DNA of 32,390 bases from Cellulomonas citrea (GTDB lineage: Bacteria > Actinomycetota > Actinomycetes > Actinomycetales > Cellulomonadaceae), in assembly GCF_009829685.1 (NCBI RefSeq), contig NZ_VWSD01000018.1, forward strand, positions 1 through 32,390, given 5' to 3'. Below the pieces are notes generated by a model that was given only the letters and a program-made list of their open reading frames with translations, ran no database searches and was not told the origin of the DNA. Below are positions 23,026-31,983 of the stretch, piece after piece (position 1 is the first letter of the stretch; every line of letters starts with the position of its first letter). The position numbers and the translations under genes are program-made.

Positions 23026-24116
23026 TGGCCCACCAGTGGCGCGGCGTCATCGCCGAGTACGCCGACCGTCTGCCCGCGCACGTCCAGACCCACCCGGTGA
23101 CGCTGCTCGAGGGCGGCACCCCGCTGGTGCCGGCGCCCGCGCTGTCTGCGGCCACCGGCGCCGACGTCTGGGTGAAGGTCGAGGGCACCAACCCCACCGG
23201 CTCCTTCAAGGACCGCGGCATGACGACGGCCATGTCGGCCGCGGCGCACCACGGCGCCAAGGCCGTCGTGTGCGCCTCGACCGGCAACACATCGGCCTCC
23301 GCTGCCGCCTACGCGACGCGCGCGGGCATGGTCTGCGCAGTGCTCGTGCCGGACGGCAAGATCGCCATGGGCAAGCTCTCCCAGGCCGTCGCGCACGGTG
23401 CCCGGCTGCTGCAGGTCGACGGCAACTTCGACGACTGCCTGCTCGCGGCCCGCAAGCTGGCCGAGGCGTACCCGGTCGAGCTGGTCAACTCCGTCAACCC
23501 CGACCGCATCGAGGGGCAGAAGACCGCCGCCTTCGAGATCGTGGACACCCTGGGTGACGCCCCGGACATCCACGTCCTGCCGGTCGGCAACGCGGGCAAC
23601 ATCACGGCCTACTGGAAGGGCTACCGCGAGTATGCGGGGCTGGACGGCGGTGCGGCGCACGGCGCCGTGTCCACCAAGACCCCCGCCATGTGGGGGTTCC
23701 AGGCCGCGGGTGCCGCACCGATCGTGCTCGGCCACCCGGTGACCGAGCCGGAGACCATCGCGACCGCCATCCGGATCGGCAACCCCGCCTCGTGGGCCCA
23801 GGCCGTCGCGGCCCGGGACACCTCGGGCGGGCTCATCGAGTCGGTCACCGACGCCCAGATCCTGGCGGCGCACAAGGTGCTGTCCGCGCAGGTCGGGGTC
23901 TTCGTCGAACCCGCCTCGGCGGCCGGGGTCGCCGGGCTGCTCGCCCTGGCGCAGGCCGGTCGGGTGCCGGCCGGGGCGCGTGTCGTCGTCACGGTCACCG
24001 GGCACGGGCTCAAGGACCCGCAGTGGGCGTTGCGCGGGCCGGACGGGGAGTCCGTGGAGCCGCAGCGTGTGACGGCGGACGTGATGTCCATCGCCGCCGC
24101 GCTCGGGCTGGACTGA
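23025..24116 (+). CDS. thrC: threonine synthase
   Basis: This 363-residue PLP enzyme converts O-phosphohomoserine to threonine. K62 in [11 protein letters not shown] is the cofactor lysine, and [17 protein letters not shown] together with [19 protein letters not shown] bracket the active site. The length matches the compact class of threonine synthases. Its ATG overlaps the hom stop (TGATG), and the thrB start follows its stop after three bases, so the three genes form one translational unit. Confidence 0.97.
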   Translation: MAHQWRGVIAEYADRLPAHVQTHPVTLLEGGTPLVPAPALSAATGADVWVKVEGTNPTGSFKDRGMTTAMSAAAHHGAKAVVCASTGNTSASAAAYATRAGMVCAVLVPDGKIAMGKLSQAVAHGARLLQVDGNFDDCLLAARKLAEAYPVELVNSVNPDRIEGQKTAAFEIVDTLGDAPDIHVLPVGNAGNITAYWKGYREYAGLDGGAAHGAVSTKTPAMWGFQAAGAAPIVLGHPVTEPETIATAIRIGNPASWAQAVAARDTSGGLIESVTDAQILAAHKVLSAQVGVFVEPASAAGVAGLLALAQAGRVPAGARVVVTVTGHGLKDPQWALRGPDGESVEPQRVTADVMSIAAALGLD

Positions 24117-24119
24117 GCC

Positions 24120-25034
24120 GTGCGGCTGGCCGCCGACCGGGTGCGCGTGCGGGTGCCCGCGACCAGCGCGAACCTGGGCCCCGGCTACGACGCGATGGGG
24201 CTGGCCCTCGGGCTGTACGACGAGGTGGAGGTGACCACCACCGCGAGCTCGCAGATCGTCGTCGAGGTGGCCGGTGAGTGCGCCGGGCAGCTGCCCGCCG
24301 GGGCCCGGCACCTGGTGGCGGCCACCATCCTCGACACGATGGACGAGGTCGGGGTCTCCCGCACCGGTCTGCACCTGCGCTGCACCAACGTCATCCCGCA
24401 CGGCCGCGGGCTGGGCTCGTCGGCTGGGGCCGTCGTGGCGGGCATCCTGGCCGTCCGGGGCCTGATCTCCGAACCGGACGCGCTGGACGACGACCGGGTG
24501 CTCGAGCTGGCCACCCGGCGCGAGGGGCACCCGGACAACGCGGCCCCGGCGATCCTCGGCGGGCTCACGCTGGCCTGGCTGCCCGGACCACGGGCGGTGC
24601 CGCTCACGCTGCACGACGCGATCCGCCCGGTGGTCGCGGTGCCGCCCACCCGGCTGGCCACCGTGACCGCGCGCAAGGTGCTGCCCGAGAAGGTGCCGCA
24701 CGTCGACGCGGCGTTCCAGCTGTCCCGTGCGGCGCTCCTGGTCGAGGCCCTGGGGCGTCGTCCCGAGCTGCTGTTCGAGGCGACCGAGGACCGGCTGCAC
24801 CAGGAGCAGCGCCGGTCGGTGATGCCGGACTCGTTGGCCCTGGTCGATGCGCTGCGCCGACGGGGTGTGCCCGCTGTCGTCTCCGGCGCCGGGCCGACGG
24901 TGCTCGCGCTCGGCGTCGACGGGCAGGTCGACGCCCAGGCCGCGATGGCCGAGGTGTTCGGCGGGGTGCTGGGCGGCTGGCAGATCCTGGTGCCGCCGGT
25001 GGACCGCACCGGCGGGACCGTCGAGCGGTTCTAG
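24120..25034 (+). CDS. thrB: homoserine kinase
   Basis: This 304-residue GHMP kinase phosphorylates homoserine, giving the substrate of threonine synthase. The N-terminal VRVPATSANLGPGYDAMGLALGLYDEV and the ATP-binding GRGLGSSAGAVVAGI are diagnostic. The C-terminal VVSGAGPTVLALG is the third GHMP motif. The start is the GTG at 24120, three bases after the thrC stop. It is the last gene of the block, and two hairpins follow. In many actinobacteria rho follows directly; here a 6.4-kb minus-strand operon lies between. Confidence 0.96.
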   Translation: MRLAADRVRVRVPATSANLGPGYDAMGLALGLYDEVEVTTTASSQIVVEVAGECAGQLPAGARHLVAATILDTMDEVGVSRTGLHLRCTNVIPHGRGLGSSAGAVVAGILAVRGLISEPDALDDDRVLELATRREGHPDNAAPAILGGLTLAWLPGPRAVPLTLHDAIRPVVAVPPTRLATVTARKVLPEKVPHVDAAFQLSRAALLVEALGRRPELLFEATEDRLHQEQRRSVMPDSLALVDALRRRGVPAVVSGAGPTVLALGVDGQVDAQAAMAEVFGGVLGGWQILVPPVDRTGGTVERF

Positions 25035-25083
25035 ACCCGGCGGCGGCCGGGTCGGCGCCAGGCGCGCCGCCGGACGGTCCGGC
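25034..25083. terminator. two stem-loops between convergent thrB and peptidase genes
   Basis: GACCCGGC-GGCG-GCCGGGTC (25034-25053) starts on the last base of the thrB stop and has an 8-bp stem. GCCGGA-CGG-TCCGGC (25069-25083) abuts the stop of the minus-strand gene. One probably terminates each converging operon. Neither has a T-run. Confidence 0.6.
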
Positions 25084-26244
25084 TCAGGCCGGCAGCAGCA
25101 GGGCGGCGCGTGACCCACCCCAGCCCCACAGCACCTCGACCGTGGCGTCCGGCAGCGGCAGCCCGGTCGCGTCGAGCCACGTCTCACCGAGGTCGACGTC
25201 GGTCCACGGGTCGTCGACCAGCACCCCGTGCTCGTCGCTGCGCGACCACAGGCCGTGCGCGGTGATCCAGTGCGGGCACGGCTCCAGGTGCATCGGGTGC
25301 TGGTCGATGAGCAGCAGCGCGAGCCCACCGGCGCGCAGGTGCGCGTGCAGCTGTGCCACCGTCGGCTGCTCCAGCCGCACCGGCAGCCCGGCCGCGAGCG
25401 CGCGGTCGTGGAAGTCGCCGAGCACGAACCGCTGCATGTCCTGGGTCTGCGCGCTCGAGGTGGTGTCGACGAGGGTCGGGTCGGCCGAGCTCGTCCACAC
25501 CGTCGGGGCGGCACCCCGCGCGGCGAGCCCGAGCGCCAGCCCGAACGGGTCGCAGCCGGGCATGTAGGTGGCCTCGCGCCACAACGCGAGCTCGGCGCGT
25601 CGGTCGGGTGCCCCGGCCAGCCCGGCACCGGCCAGCGCCATCGAACCCGCGACCGGACCGCACGTGTAGTCGGTGGTCTGGCGCATGTAGGGCACCGGCC
25701 GGTCGACCTCGACGTCGGCCAGCACGAGCCGCAGCCCCTGGGCCAGCGTGTCCGGGTCGTGCGGCAGCGGCGCACCCGAGGCGGGTGCGGCCACGGGGGA
25801 CAGGCCCGCGGCCAGCCCGGCAGCCTGCAGCGCCTCGTCGCCCGGCGGCACCGTGACGGTGAGGGTCGCCCAGCCGTCCCGCCGGGCCACCTCGACGGCC
25901 GCGTCGACCACCGCCGTCGCCACCTGCACGGACCCGGGCTCGGACGTCCAGGTGGCCGCCAGCCGCAGCCCCCGGGTGCGCGGGCGCGCGGTGAGCAGCC
26001 CGGCCCCGACGAGCCGGTCGTCGGCCCGCACCAGCACGAGGCTGCGGACCTGCCAGGAGGTGGGCTCGGACCAGGCCGCCAGCGGTCCGGCCAGCGCCTC
26101 GGCGGGTGCCCCGGCCGCGGCCAACCGGTCGGCCACCTGGGTGTCGCGCGCCGCGGCGACGAGCCCGTCGTACCCGCCCGTGGTGCCTTCGGGCAGGGCC
26201 GCCAGCACGGGGAGCGGGTCGACGGTGACGGTGAGGGTGCTCAT
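25084..26244 (-). CDS. GNAT-like / C39-like cysteine peptidase fusion, cytosolic
   Basis: This 386-residue protein has two parts. Residues 1 to about 175 resemble a GNAT acetyltransferase fold (DDRLVGAGLLTARPRTRGLRL, then TAVVDAAVEVARRDGWATLTVTV). They lack a clear acetyl-CoA pyrophosphate loop, so this half may be inactive. The second half is a C39-like papain-fold peptidase: QTTDYTCGPVAGSMAL with the nucleophilic Cys, CPHWITAHGLW with the His, and VLVDDPW with the Asp. There is no signal peptide and no membrane segment. It is the last gene of a peptide importer operon. Its ATG shares a base with the ATPase stop (TGATG), with AGGAG upstream; GTG 26247 is an alternative start. Trimming of imported peptides is inferred. 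Confidence 0.8.
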   Translation of the reverse strand: MSTLTVTVDPLPVLAALPEGTTGGYDGLVAAARDTQVADRLAAAGAPAEALAGPLAAWSEPTSWQVRSLVLVRADDRLVGAGLLTARPRTRGLRLAATWTSEPGSVQVATAVVDAAVEVARRDGWATLTVTVPPGDEALQAAGLAAGLSPVAAPASGAPLPHDPDTLAQGLRLVLADVEVDRPVPYMRQTTDYTCGPVAGSMALAGAGLAGAPDRRAELALWREATYMPGCDPFGLALGLAARGAAPTVWTSSADPTLVDTTSSAQTQDMQRFVLGDFHDRALAAGLPVRLEQPTVAQLHAHLRAGGLALLLIDQHPMHLEPCPHWITAHGLWSRSDEHGVLVDDPWTDVDLGETWLDATGLPLPDATVEVLWGWGGSRAALLLPA

Positions 26245-27998
26245 CACTGCTCCTGGGTGGCGCGGCCGGGCACCGAGGCCATGAGCGCGCGCGTGTAGTC
26301 GTGGGCCGGACGGGACAGCACCTGGTCGGTGGGACCGTCCTCGACGACCCGTCCGCGCAGCATGACGTAGACGTGGTCGGCCATCTGGCGCACCACGGCC
26401 ATGTCGTGCGAGATGAAGACGAGCGAGAGCCCGAGCCGGGCCCGCAGCTCGTGCAGCAGGTTGAGCACCTGGGCCTGCACCGAGACGTCGAGTGCCGAGA
26501 CGGACTCGTCGCAGACCAGGAGCGACGGGCCGGGGGCCAGGGCGCGGGCGATGGCCACCCGCTGCCGCTCGCCGCCGGACAGGGCGTGCGGGCGCCGTCG
26601 GGCGTAGGTGGCGGGCAGCCCGACGAGGTCGAGCAGCTCGGGCACGTCGGTGCGCGGCCGGCCGCCCACCGCCAGCGCCTCGGCCAACGTTGCACCGATG
26701 GACAGGGCCGGGTCGAGCGCCGAGTACGGGTCCTGGAACACGATCTGCACGAGCCGGTGCGCGGGCCGCCCGGCGGGGTCACCGGTGGGCGTGAGCGGTC
26801 CGAGGAACCGGATCTGCCCGCCGTCGGCTCGTTCCAGCCCGACGAGGCAGCGCGCCAGCGTCGTCTTGCCGGAGCCTGACTCACCGACCACGCCGACGCA
26901 CTCACCCGCGCCGACCAGGAGGTTCACGTCGTCCAGCGCCCGGGTGGTCGCGCCGGCGTAGGTCTTGGACAGCCCGGTGATCTGCACGACCGGCGCCGCC
27001 CGGTCGGTGCCCAGCACCGGCGGGGCGAGCTCGGGTGCGGTCGGGGCGGCCGCCAGCTCCTGCGCGGCGAACAGGCACGCCGAGCCCCGTCCGGCACCCA
27101 GGTCGACCAGCGCCGGTTCGCCCTCGCGGCACACGTCCTGCACCTTCGGGCAGCGGTCGGCGAACACGCAGCGTCCGGCCACCTGGGCCGGCCGCGGCAC
27201 GTTGCCCTCGATCACCGCGAGCGCGGCCACCTTGTGCTCGAGCGGCGGGTTCGCCTCGTGCAGGGCCTTGGTGTACGGGTGCGCCGGCCGGGACATGACG
27301 TCACGCGCCGGCCCGGTCTCCAGCACCCGGCCGGCGTAGAGCACGACGAGGTCGTCGGCGCGCTCGCGGGCCAGCTCCAGGTCGTGCGTGATGAGCACGA
27401 CGGCCATCCCGCGGCTGGTGCGCAGCTCGCCGATGAGGTCGAGGATGGCCCGCTGCGTCGTGACGTCGAGCGCGGTCGTGGGCTCGTCGGCCAGCAGCAC
27501 CTGCGGACCGGCGGCCAGTGCGGCCGCGATCGCGACCCGCTGGCGCATCCCGCCGGACAGCTCGAACGGGTAGCGGCGGGCCACGTCCGGGTCCAGCCCG
27601 ACCTCGGCGAGCGCCGCCGCGACCGCGCCGCGCCGCTGCGCCCGGTCGGGTGTGCCCGGCAGCGCCGCAGCCACCTGGGGACCACAGCGGTGCACGGGGG
27701 ACAGGGACGTGAAGGGGTCCTGCAGCAGCAGTGCGATCTGCCGACCGCGTACCGGCGCCCAGGTTCGCTCACCGCCCGCCAGGTCGAGCGGGGCGCCGGC
27801 GAGCTCCACCTGCCCGGTGGCGTGCACCCCGCGCGGCAGCAGCCCGGAGAGCGCCTTGGCGACCATCGACTTGCCGGAACCGGACTCGCCGACGACGGCC
27901 AGCGTCGTCCCGGCGTGCAGGTCGAGGTCGACCCCGGTGACGATCGGCCCGGCGCCGGAACGCACCTGCAGGTCACGGGCGGACAGCACGGTGCTCAT
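26244..27998 (-). CDS. fused double ATPase of a peptide ABC importer (DppD-DppF type)
   Basis: This 584-residue protein carries two complete ABC ATPase modules. Module 1 has Walker A GESGSGKS at residues 37-44, signature LSGGMRQRVAIA and Walker B VLLADEPTTALD. It ends with the oligopeptide-transporter C-terminal region (RCVFADRCPKVQDVCREGEP), whose spaced cysteines recall the iron-sulfur site of DppD-type subunits. Module 2 has GESGSGKT from about residue 372, LSGGERQRVAIA and LLVCDESVSALD. E. coli encodes these modules as separate DppD and DppF. The ATG at 27998 overlaps the permease stop (ATGA); the longer in-frame extension to 28781 is antisense-like shadow inside the permease. It powers uptake by the two membrane subunits. 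Confidence 0.94.
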   Translation of the reverse strand: MSTVLSARDLQVRSGAGPIVTGVDLDLHAGTTLAVVGESGSGKSMVAKALSGLLPRGVHATGQVELAGAPLDLAGGERTWAPVRGRQIALLLQDPFTSLSPVHRCGPQVAAALPGTPDRAQRRGAVAAALAEVGLDPDVARRYPFELSGGMRQRVAIAAALAAGPQVLLADEPTTALDVTTQRAILDLIGELRTSRGMAVVLITHDLELARERADDLVVLYAGRVLETGPARDVMSRPAHPYTKALHEANPPLEHKVAALAVIEGNVPRPAQVAGRCVFADRCPKVQDVCREGEPALVDLGAGRGSACLFAAQELAAAPTAPELAPPVLGTDRAAPVVQITGLSKTYAGATTRALDDVNLLVGAGECVGVVGESGSGKTTLARCLVGLERADGGQIRFLGPLTPTGDPAGRPAHRLVQIVFQDPYSALDPALSIGATLAEALAVGGRPRTDVPELLDLVGLPATYARRRPHALSGGERQRVAIARALAPGPSLLVCDESVSALDVSVQAQVLNLLHELRARLGLSLVFISHDMAVVRQMADHVYVMLRGRVVEDGPTDQVLSRPAHDYTRALMASVPGRATQEQ

Positions 27999-28861
27999 GC
28001 GCTCACCGCCTCGCCGACGCCGAACCGGTCGGCCAACCAGTCGCCGACCACGTTGGCCGCCACGGCCGCGACGATGATCATGACGCCCGGCACCACGGAG
28101 GCCGCCGGGTTGGAGAACAGCAGGTCGCGCCCGTCGGACAGCTGTCGCCCCCAGTCGGCCGCACCCGGCGCCACACCCACTCCCAGGTAGGACAGCGAGG
28201 ACATCGCGACGAGGGCGAACGCCACGTCGAGGAAGACGTTGGTGAGGGCGATGGGGGCGATGTTCGGCAGCACGTGACGCACGAGCACCTTCGGCGTGGA
28301 CAGCCCGAGCACACGGGTCGCCTCGAGGTAGGGCCGGTGCCTGGTGGCCAGCACGGCCGAGCGGATCATCCGGGTGTCCGACGGCGAGAACAGCACGACG
28401 AGCACCGCGACCGACACCCAGTAGCCGCCGCCGATGACCCCGGCGACGACGATCGCGAGCAGGATCGGCGGCAGTGCGAGCACGAGGTCGCACCAGCGTC
28501 CGACGAGGGAGTCGAGCAGCCCGCCGCGGTAGCCGGCGGGGGCGCCGAGCAGCAGCCCCAGGCTCATCGAGCCCAACGCGATGACGAGGGGCCCGACGAG
28601 GGCGGACCTCGTCCCGGCGATGGTGAGCGCGAGAACGTCGCGGCCGAGCGCATCGGTGCCGAGCGGGTGCCCGGGGCTGCCAGCCGGGACGGTGCCCAGC
28701 AGCACGTCCTGGGCCAGCGCGTGCGGGGCGAGCCAGGGCCCGGCGAGCACCATGACGGCGAGCACGGCGATGACCACCCACGCGGCCTGCACGGCACCGG
28801 GCAGCGACCGCAGCCGACGCACGACGCGCGGCCGGGCCAGCGGGACGGCGACGGCGCTCAC
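27995..28861 (-). CDS. peptide ABC transporter permease (DppC type)
   Basis: This 288-residue membrane protein has an N-terminal basic segment and a first membrane helix (AAWVVIAVLAVMVLAGPWLAP). The DppC/OppC signature HPLGTDALGRDVLALTIAGTR follows. The EAA loop reads YLEATRVLGLSTPKVLVRHVLPN, and VFLDVAFALVAMSSLSYLGVGV is also typical of the subfamily. The GTG start at 28861 overlaps the DppB stop by four bases. It forms the membrane channel with DppB. Confidence 0.94.
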   Translation of the reverse strand: MSAVAVPLARPRVVRRLRSLPGAVQAAWVVIAVLAVMVLAGPWLAPHALAQDVLLGTVPAGSPGHPLGTDALGRDVLALTIAGTRSALVGPLVIALGSMSLGLLLGAPAGYRGGLLDSLVGRWCDLVLALPPILLAIVVAGVIGGGYWVSVAVLVVLFSPSDTRMIRSAVLATRHRPYLEATRVLGLSTPKVLVRHVLPNIAPIALTNVFLDVAFALVAMSSLSYLGVGVAPGAADWGRQLSDGRDLLFSNPAASVVPGVMIIVAAVAANVVGDWLADRFGVGEAVSA

Positions 28862-29808
28862 GTGAGCCCCGCCCGCCGCACGCGCGGGTCGACCGCGAGC
28901 GTGAGCAGGTCCACCGCGAGCGCGGCCAGGGAGATGACGACGGCGACGACGAGCGTGACGGCCTGCACCACCGGGATGTCCTTGAAGGTGATCGACTCGG
29001 CGAGCAACGAGCCGAGCCCGGGCAGCGAGAACGTGGTCTCCACCAGGATGGTGCCTCCGAACAGGAACGCGAGCAGCAGCCCGGCGCTGGTGAGCACCGG
29101 GATGGCGGCGTTCGTGAGGTAGAGCCGGGCGACGGCCCGGGGGGTGAGCCCGCGGGCCCGGGCGAAGGTGACGTAGTCGGACTCGAGCTCGCGCAGCACG
29201 GCCGTGCGGGTCACCTTGACCACGAGGGCGGCGAGCCCGGCGGCGAGCGCGACGGCGGGCAGCGCCAGGTGCCAGAGCCGGTCGAGCGGGGTGTCCCCGG
29301 TGCCGTACACCGGGAACCAGCCGAGCATCACGGCGAACACGTAGAGCAGCACGAGGCCGACGGCGAACCCCGGGGCGGCGACCCCGACGACGGCGAGCGA
29401 GACGATCGTCTTGTCCTGCACCGACCCGTGCCGACGGGCGGCGCGGATCCCGGCCGGGGCGCCGACACCCAGCGCGATGACGAAGGCCAGGACGGTGAGC
29501 TGCAGCGTCAGCCCGACCCGCTGGCCGAGCACGTCGGTGACCTGCGACCCGGACCGCACCGACTCGCCGAGATCGCCCGTGAGCGCCCCGGAGAGCCAGT
29601 GCCAGTACTGGGTGAGGAAGGGCTGGTCGAGCCCGAACTTCTCACGTATCGCCGCGAGCGACTCGGGGGAGGCCGGACGGGCGCCCAGCAGGTTGCGGGC
29701 GACGTCCCCCGGGGCCAGGTAGAGCAGCGAGAAGACGAGGAACGACAGCGCGAGCAGCAGCGTGGCCGTGGCGACGAGCCGTCGGCCGATGCTGGCTGCG
29801 AGCCTCAT
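28858..29808 (-). CDS. peptide ABC transporter permease (DppB type)
   Basis: This 316-residue membrane protein has the DppB/OppB layout. A first membrane helix (LVATATLLLALSFLVFSLLYL) is followed by a long external loop containing FGLDQPFLTQYWHWLSGALTGDLG. The EAA-type motif is in DYVTFARARGLTPRAVARLYL, and the C-terminal region contains LVETTFSLPGLGSLLAES. The ATG at 29808 overlaps the binding-protein stop (ATGA). A much longer in-frame reading to 31587 is the antisense shadow of the binding-protein gene. Confidence 0.94.
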   Translation of the reverse strand: MRLAASIGRRLVATATLLLALSFLVFSLLYLAPGDVARNLLGARPASPESLAAIREKFGLDQPFLTQYWHWLSGALTGDLGESVRSGSQVTDVLGQRVGLTLQLTVLAFVIALGVGAPAGIRAARRHGSVQDKTIVSLAVVGVAAPGFAVGLVLLYVFAVMLGWFPVYGTGDTPLDRLWHLALPAVALAAGLAALVVKVTRTAVLRELESDYVTFARARGLTPRAVARLYLTNAAIPVLTSAGLLLAFLFGGTILVETTFSLPGLGSLLAESITFKDIPVVQAVTLVVAVVISLAALAVDLLTLAVDPRVRRAGLT

Positions 29809-31457
29809 GCCGCGGCGTACAGGCGCGAGCCCCAGGGGCCGACGAAGAAGAACGACCCGTAGTCGGTGAGCCCGAGGGACTTGTCGACCGCGGTCGAGCT
29901 CACGCCCCACCACAACGGCACCTGGGCCACCTTCTGCGCGGCCGCGGCGTTGGCGGCGATGATGGCCGCGACCCGGGTCGCCGGGTCGGTCTCGGCGTTC
30001 GCGGCAGTGAGCTTGGCGGCCACGGTGTCGTCGGTGAACTTGCCCGGGTTGCCCTCGCCGAGCAGGTAGCCGACGAGCTCGCCGGGGTCGCCCGTGGTCG
30101 GGAAGTACCACATGTACGACAGCCCGTGCACCCCGTCGCCGATCGAGGCGAGCCACTGCTCGAGCGGCTGCTCGACCACGTTGACCGTGATGCCGATCTT
30201 CGCCAGGTCGGCGGCGATCACCTGGGCGGCCCGTCCCAGCTGGGGGCCGGAGTTGGGGTACGTCCACTCGACCGTGAACCCGCCGGGCACCGAGGACTTG
30301 GCGAGCTCGGCCTTGGCGGCGTCGAGGTCGAAGTCGTACTGCGGGATGGTGCCCAGGAGCGTGCGGGCGTCGCTCTCCGGGACCGCGGTGGCGAGCACGG
30401 CGGGCGCCGGCAGCCCGAGGGCCACCTCGCCGTTGCCGGCGAGCACGCCGTCGACGATGTCCTTGCGGTTGCAGGCCAGCGCGATCGCGGTGCGCACGTG
30501 CTGGTCGTCGAACGGGGCGACCGTGACGTCGAACAGGATGCCGGCCCAGGAGCGGTCCGACGCGGTCTCGATCCGGGTGCCGGCAACCGACTTCCACTGG
30601 TCGAGCTGACCGATCGGCACGCTGAACGCCAGGTCGACGTCGCCGGACCGGCGTGCCAGCAGGCGGGCGTTCTCGTCGGAGATGAACTCGAAGCGCACCT
30701 TCTTGACCTTGGGCACCCCGCCCCACCAGGTGTCGACGCGCTCGAACTCGGCGTACGAGTCGGGCTGGAAGGCGGTCGCCTTGTAGGGGCCGGAGCCGAG
30801 GATGAGCGACTGCGCGGTGCCGAGGGTGCCGACCTTCTCGAAGAACGCCTTCGACGTGACGAACAGCGCACCGGCGGCGGTCGGGTTCCACTCGAAGGCC
30901 ACGTTGGGCGCGGACAGCGCGATCGTGATCTCGTCGGCGCCGGTCTGGGTCACCGCGTCCACACCGGCCCAGGCCCAGCTGGTGCCGGGGCTGGCCTTGG
31001 GGTCGCGCGCCTTCTCGATGGAGTACAGGACGTCGTCGACGGTCACGGGTGTGCCGTCGGCGAACTTCGCGTCGGTGCGCAGCGTGAAGACGTAGGTCGA
31101 GGCGTCGACGCGCTTCCACTCCTTGGCCAGCGCGGGGGTGAGCGTGCCGTCCGGCTCGACCTGGAGCAGACCTTCCTGGGCGATCGCGGCGACGTAGTAG
31201 TTGAAGATGCCGGCCTCGGTGTTGACGTCGAGGGAGGACAGCGACCCGGGCAGCGCGATGGTGACCAGGTCGATCTCGGCACCGGTGTCGGCGCCGACAC
31301 CGGCGGAGCCCGACGCGGTCGGGGAGGAGGACGACGGCGCGCAGGCCGCGAGCGCCCCCATGGTCGCGCCGCCGACGAGCAGGCCCTTGAGCAGGCTGCG
31401 GCGGGACAGCTGTCCCAGGTCGGGGACGATCAGCAGGTGCGACGGCGGGGTGCTCAT
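29805..31457 (-). CDS. peptide/oligopeptide-binding lipoprotein (SBP_bac_5), Tat-type signal
   Basis: This 550-residue extracellular binding protein begins with a twin-arginine signal: SRRSLLKG (Arg19-Arg20), a mild hydrophobic stretch, then lipobox LAAC with Cys39. A low-complexity Ser/Ala linker follows. The mature part is the family 5 solute-binding fold (LPGSLSSLDVNTEAGIFNYYVAAIAQEGLL, LAKEWKR, FADGTPVTVDDVLYS). Members bind peptides, but also nickel or some sugars. With DppB/C/DF subunits and a peptidase gene downstream, a peptide ligand is most likely. The ATG at 31457 has GGAGGAC six bases upstream. It is the first gene of the operon. Length is normal. Confidence 0.93.
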   Translation of the reverse strand: MSTPPSHLLIVPDLGQLSRRSLLKGLLVGGATMGALAACAPSSSSPTASGSAGVGADTGAEIDLVTIALPGSLSSLDVNTEAGIFNYYVAAIAQEGLLQVEPDGTLTPALAKEWKRVDASTYVFTLRTDAKFADGTPVTVDDVLYSIEKARDPKASPGTSWAWAGVDAVTQTGADEITIALSAPNVAFEWNPTAAGALFVTSKAFFEKVGTLGTAQSLILGSGPYKATAFQPDSYAEFERVDTWWGGVPKVKKVRFEFISDENARLLARRSGDVDLAFSVPIGQLDQWKSVAGTRIETASDRSWAGILFDVTVAPFDDQHVRTAIALACNRKDIVDGVLAGNGEVALGLPAPAVLATAVPESDARTLLGTIPQYDFDLDAAKAELAKSSVPGGFTVEWTYPNSGPQLGRAAQVIAADLAKIGITVNVVEQPLEQWLASIGDGVHGLSYMWYFPTTGDPGELVGYLLGEGNPGKFTDDTVAAKLTAANAETDPATRVAAIIAANAAAAQKVAQVPLWWGVSSTAVDKSLGLTDYGSFFFVGPWGSRLYAAA

Positions 31458-31514
31458 CGGAGTCCTCCAGGTGGGTGCGGGTGCCCCATCCTGGCGGATC
31501 GCCATGTCGACGGG

Positions 31515-31582
31515 GTTCGCGAACGGTATCCGGGGCGTTTCGTGTCCCGGCAGTGCCATCTCGCCCTTCAGACACCGGTGTC
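31515..31582. promoter_or_regulatory. two palindromes upstream of the peptide importer operon
   Basis: GTTCGCGAAC (31515-31524) and GACACCGGTGTC (31571-31582) are perfect palindromes about 57 bp apart centre to centre, in the region upstream of the binding-protein gene. The first overlaps TACCGT on the minus strand (31528-31523), a possible -10. They are candidate operators for an unlinked regulator. The rest of the spacer up to about 31720 shows nothing else I recognise. Confidence 0.35.
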
Positions 31583-31724
31583 GCCACGCAATCCGTCGTG
31601 ACGGCGCGGCAGCAGCGGCAGCCGTGACCAGTGCGCCGGGCGGTCGGCAGTCGGGACGGTGCCGCCCGGTGGCCGCGTCCGCACCCCGGCCGGTCGTCAG
31701 GGTGAGATCCGGAGCACAGTGATC

Positions 31725-31751
31725 CTGACAGTTCGGGCGCGATGCTACGAT
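31725..31751 (+). promoter_or_regulatory. probable rho promoter
   Basis: CTGACA (31725-31730) and TACGAT (31746-31751) are separated by 15 bp, somewhat short. The sequence before the hexamer (TGC) resembles an extended -10. Transcription would start near 31758 and leave a leader of about 225 bases before rho. Confidence 0.45.
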
Positions 31752-31757
31752 CGCCGT

Positions 31758-31983
31758 GCTCCCCGAACCTCCTGCCTCACGGCGACGGCATGTCCTGCCA
31801 GGACGACCCGCACGCTCGTGACGCGCAGGGGATGTCCGGGTCCGCTGACGGACCGGGGAAGCACCCCAGCCATGCGCGTGCCGCCGTCGCACGCGACACG
31901 TGGCTGTTCGAGACCCGTGCCGGCACATGCCGAGCGGGACGGTCGCTGCTGGTCGGCGGCCCGAACGAGGGAAAGGGTCCTTC
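31758..31983 (+). promoter_or_regulatory. long 5' leader of rho
   Basis: The predicted rho leader is about 225 bases long and is not covered by a known gene. It contains a small hairpin, GGTCCG-CTGA-CGGACC (31840-31855), and ends with GAGGGAAAGGG, a strong ribosome binding site for the rho GTG. Rho is autoregulated by termination in its own leader in several bacteria. Whether this leader does so is inference. Confidence 0.4.

Noticed and set aside
22737-25775. 1012-residue minus-strand ORF across hom, thrC and thrB
   Set aside because: It is the antisense shadow of three clear plus-strand biosynthetic genes, a product of high GC content.
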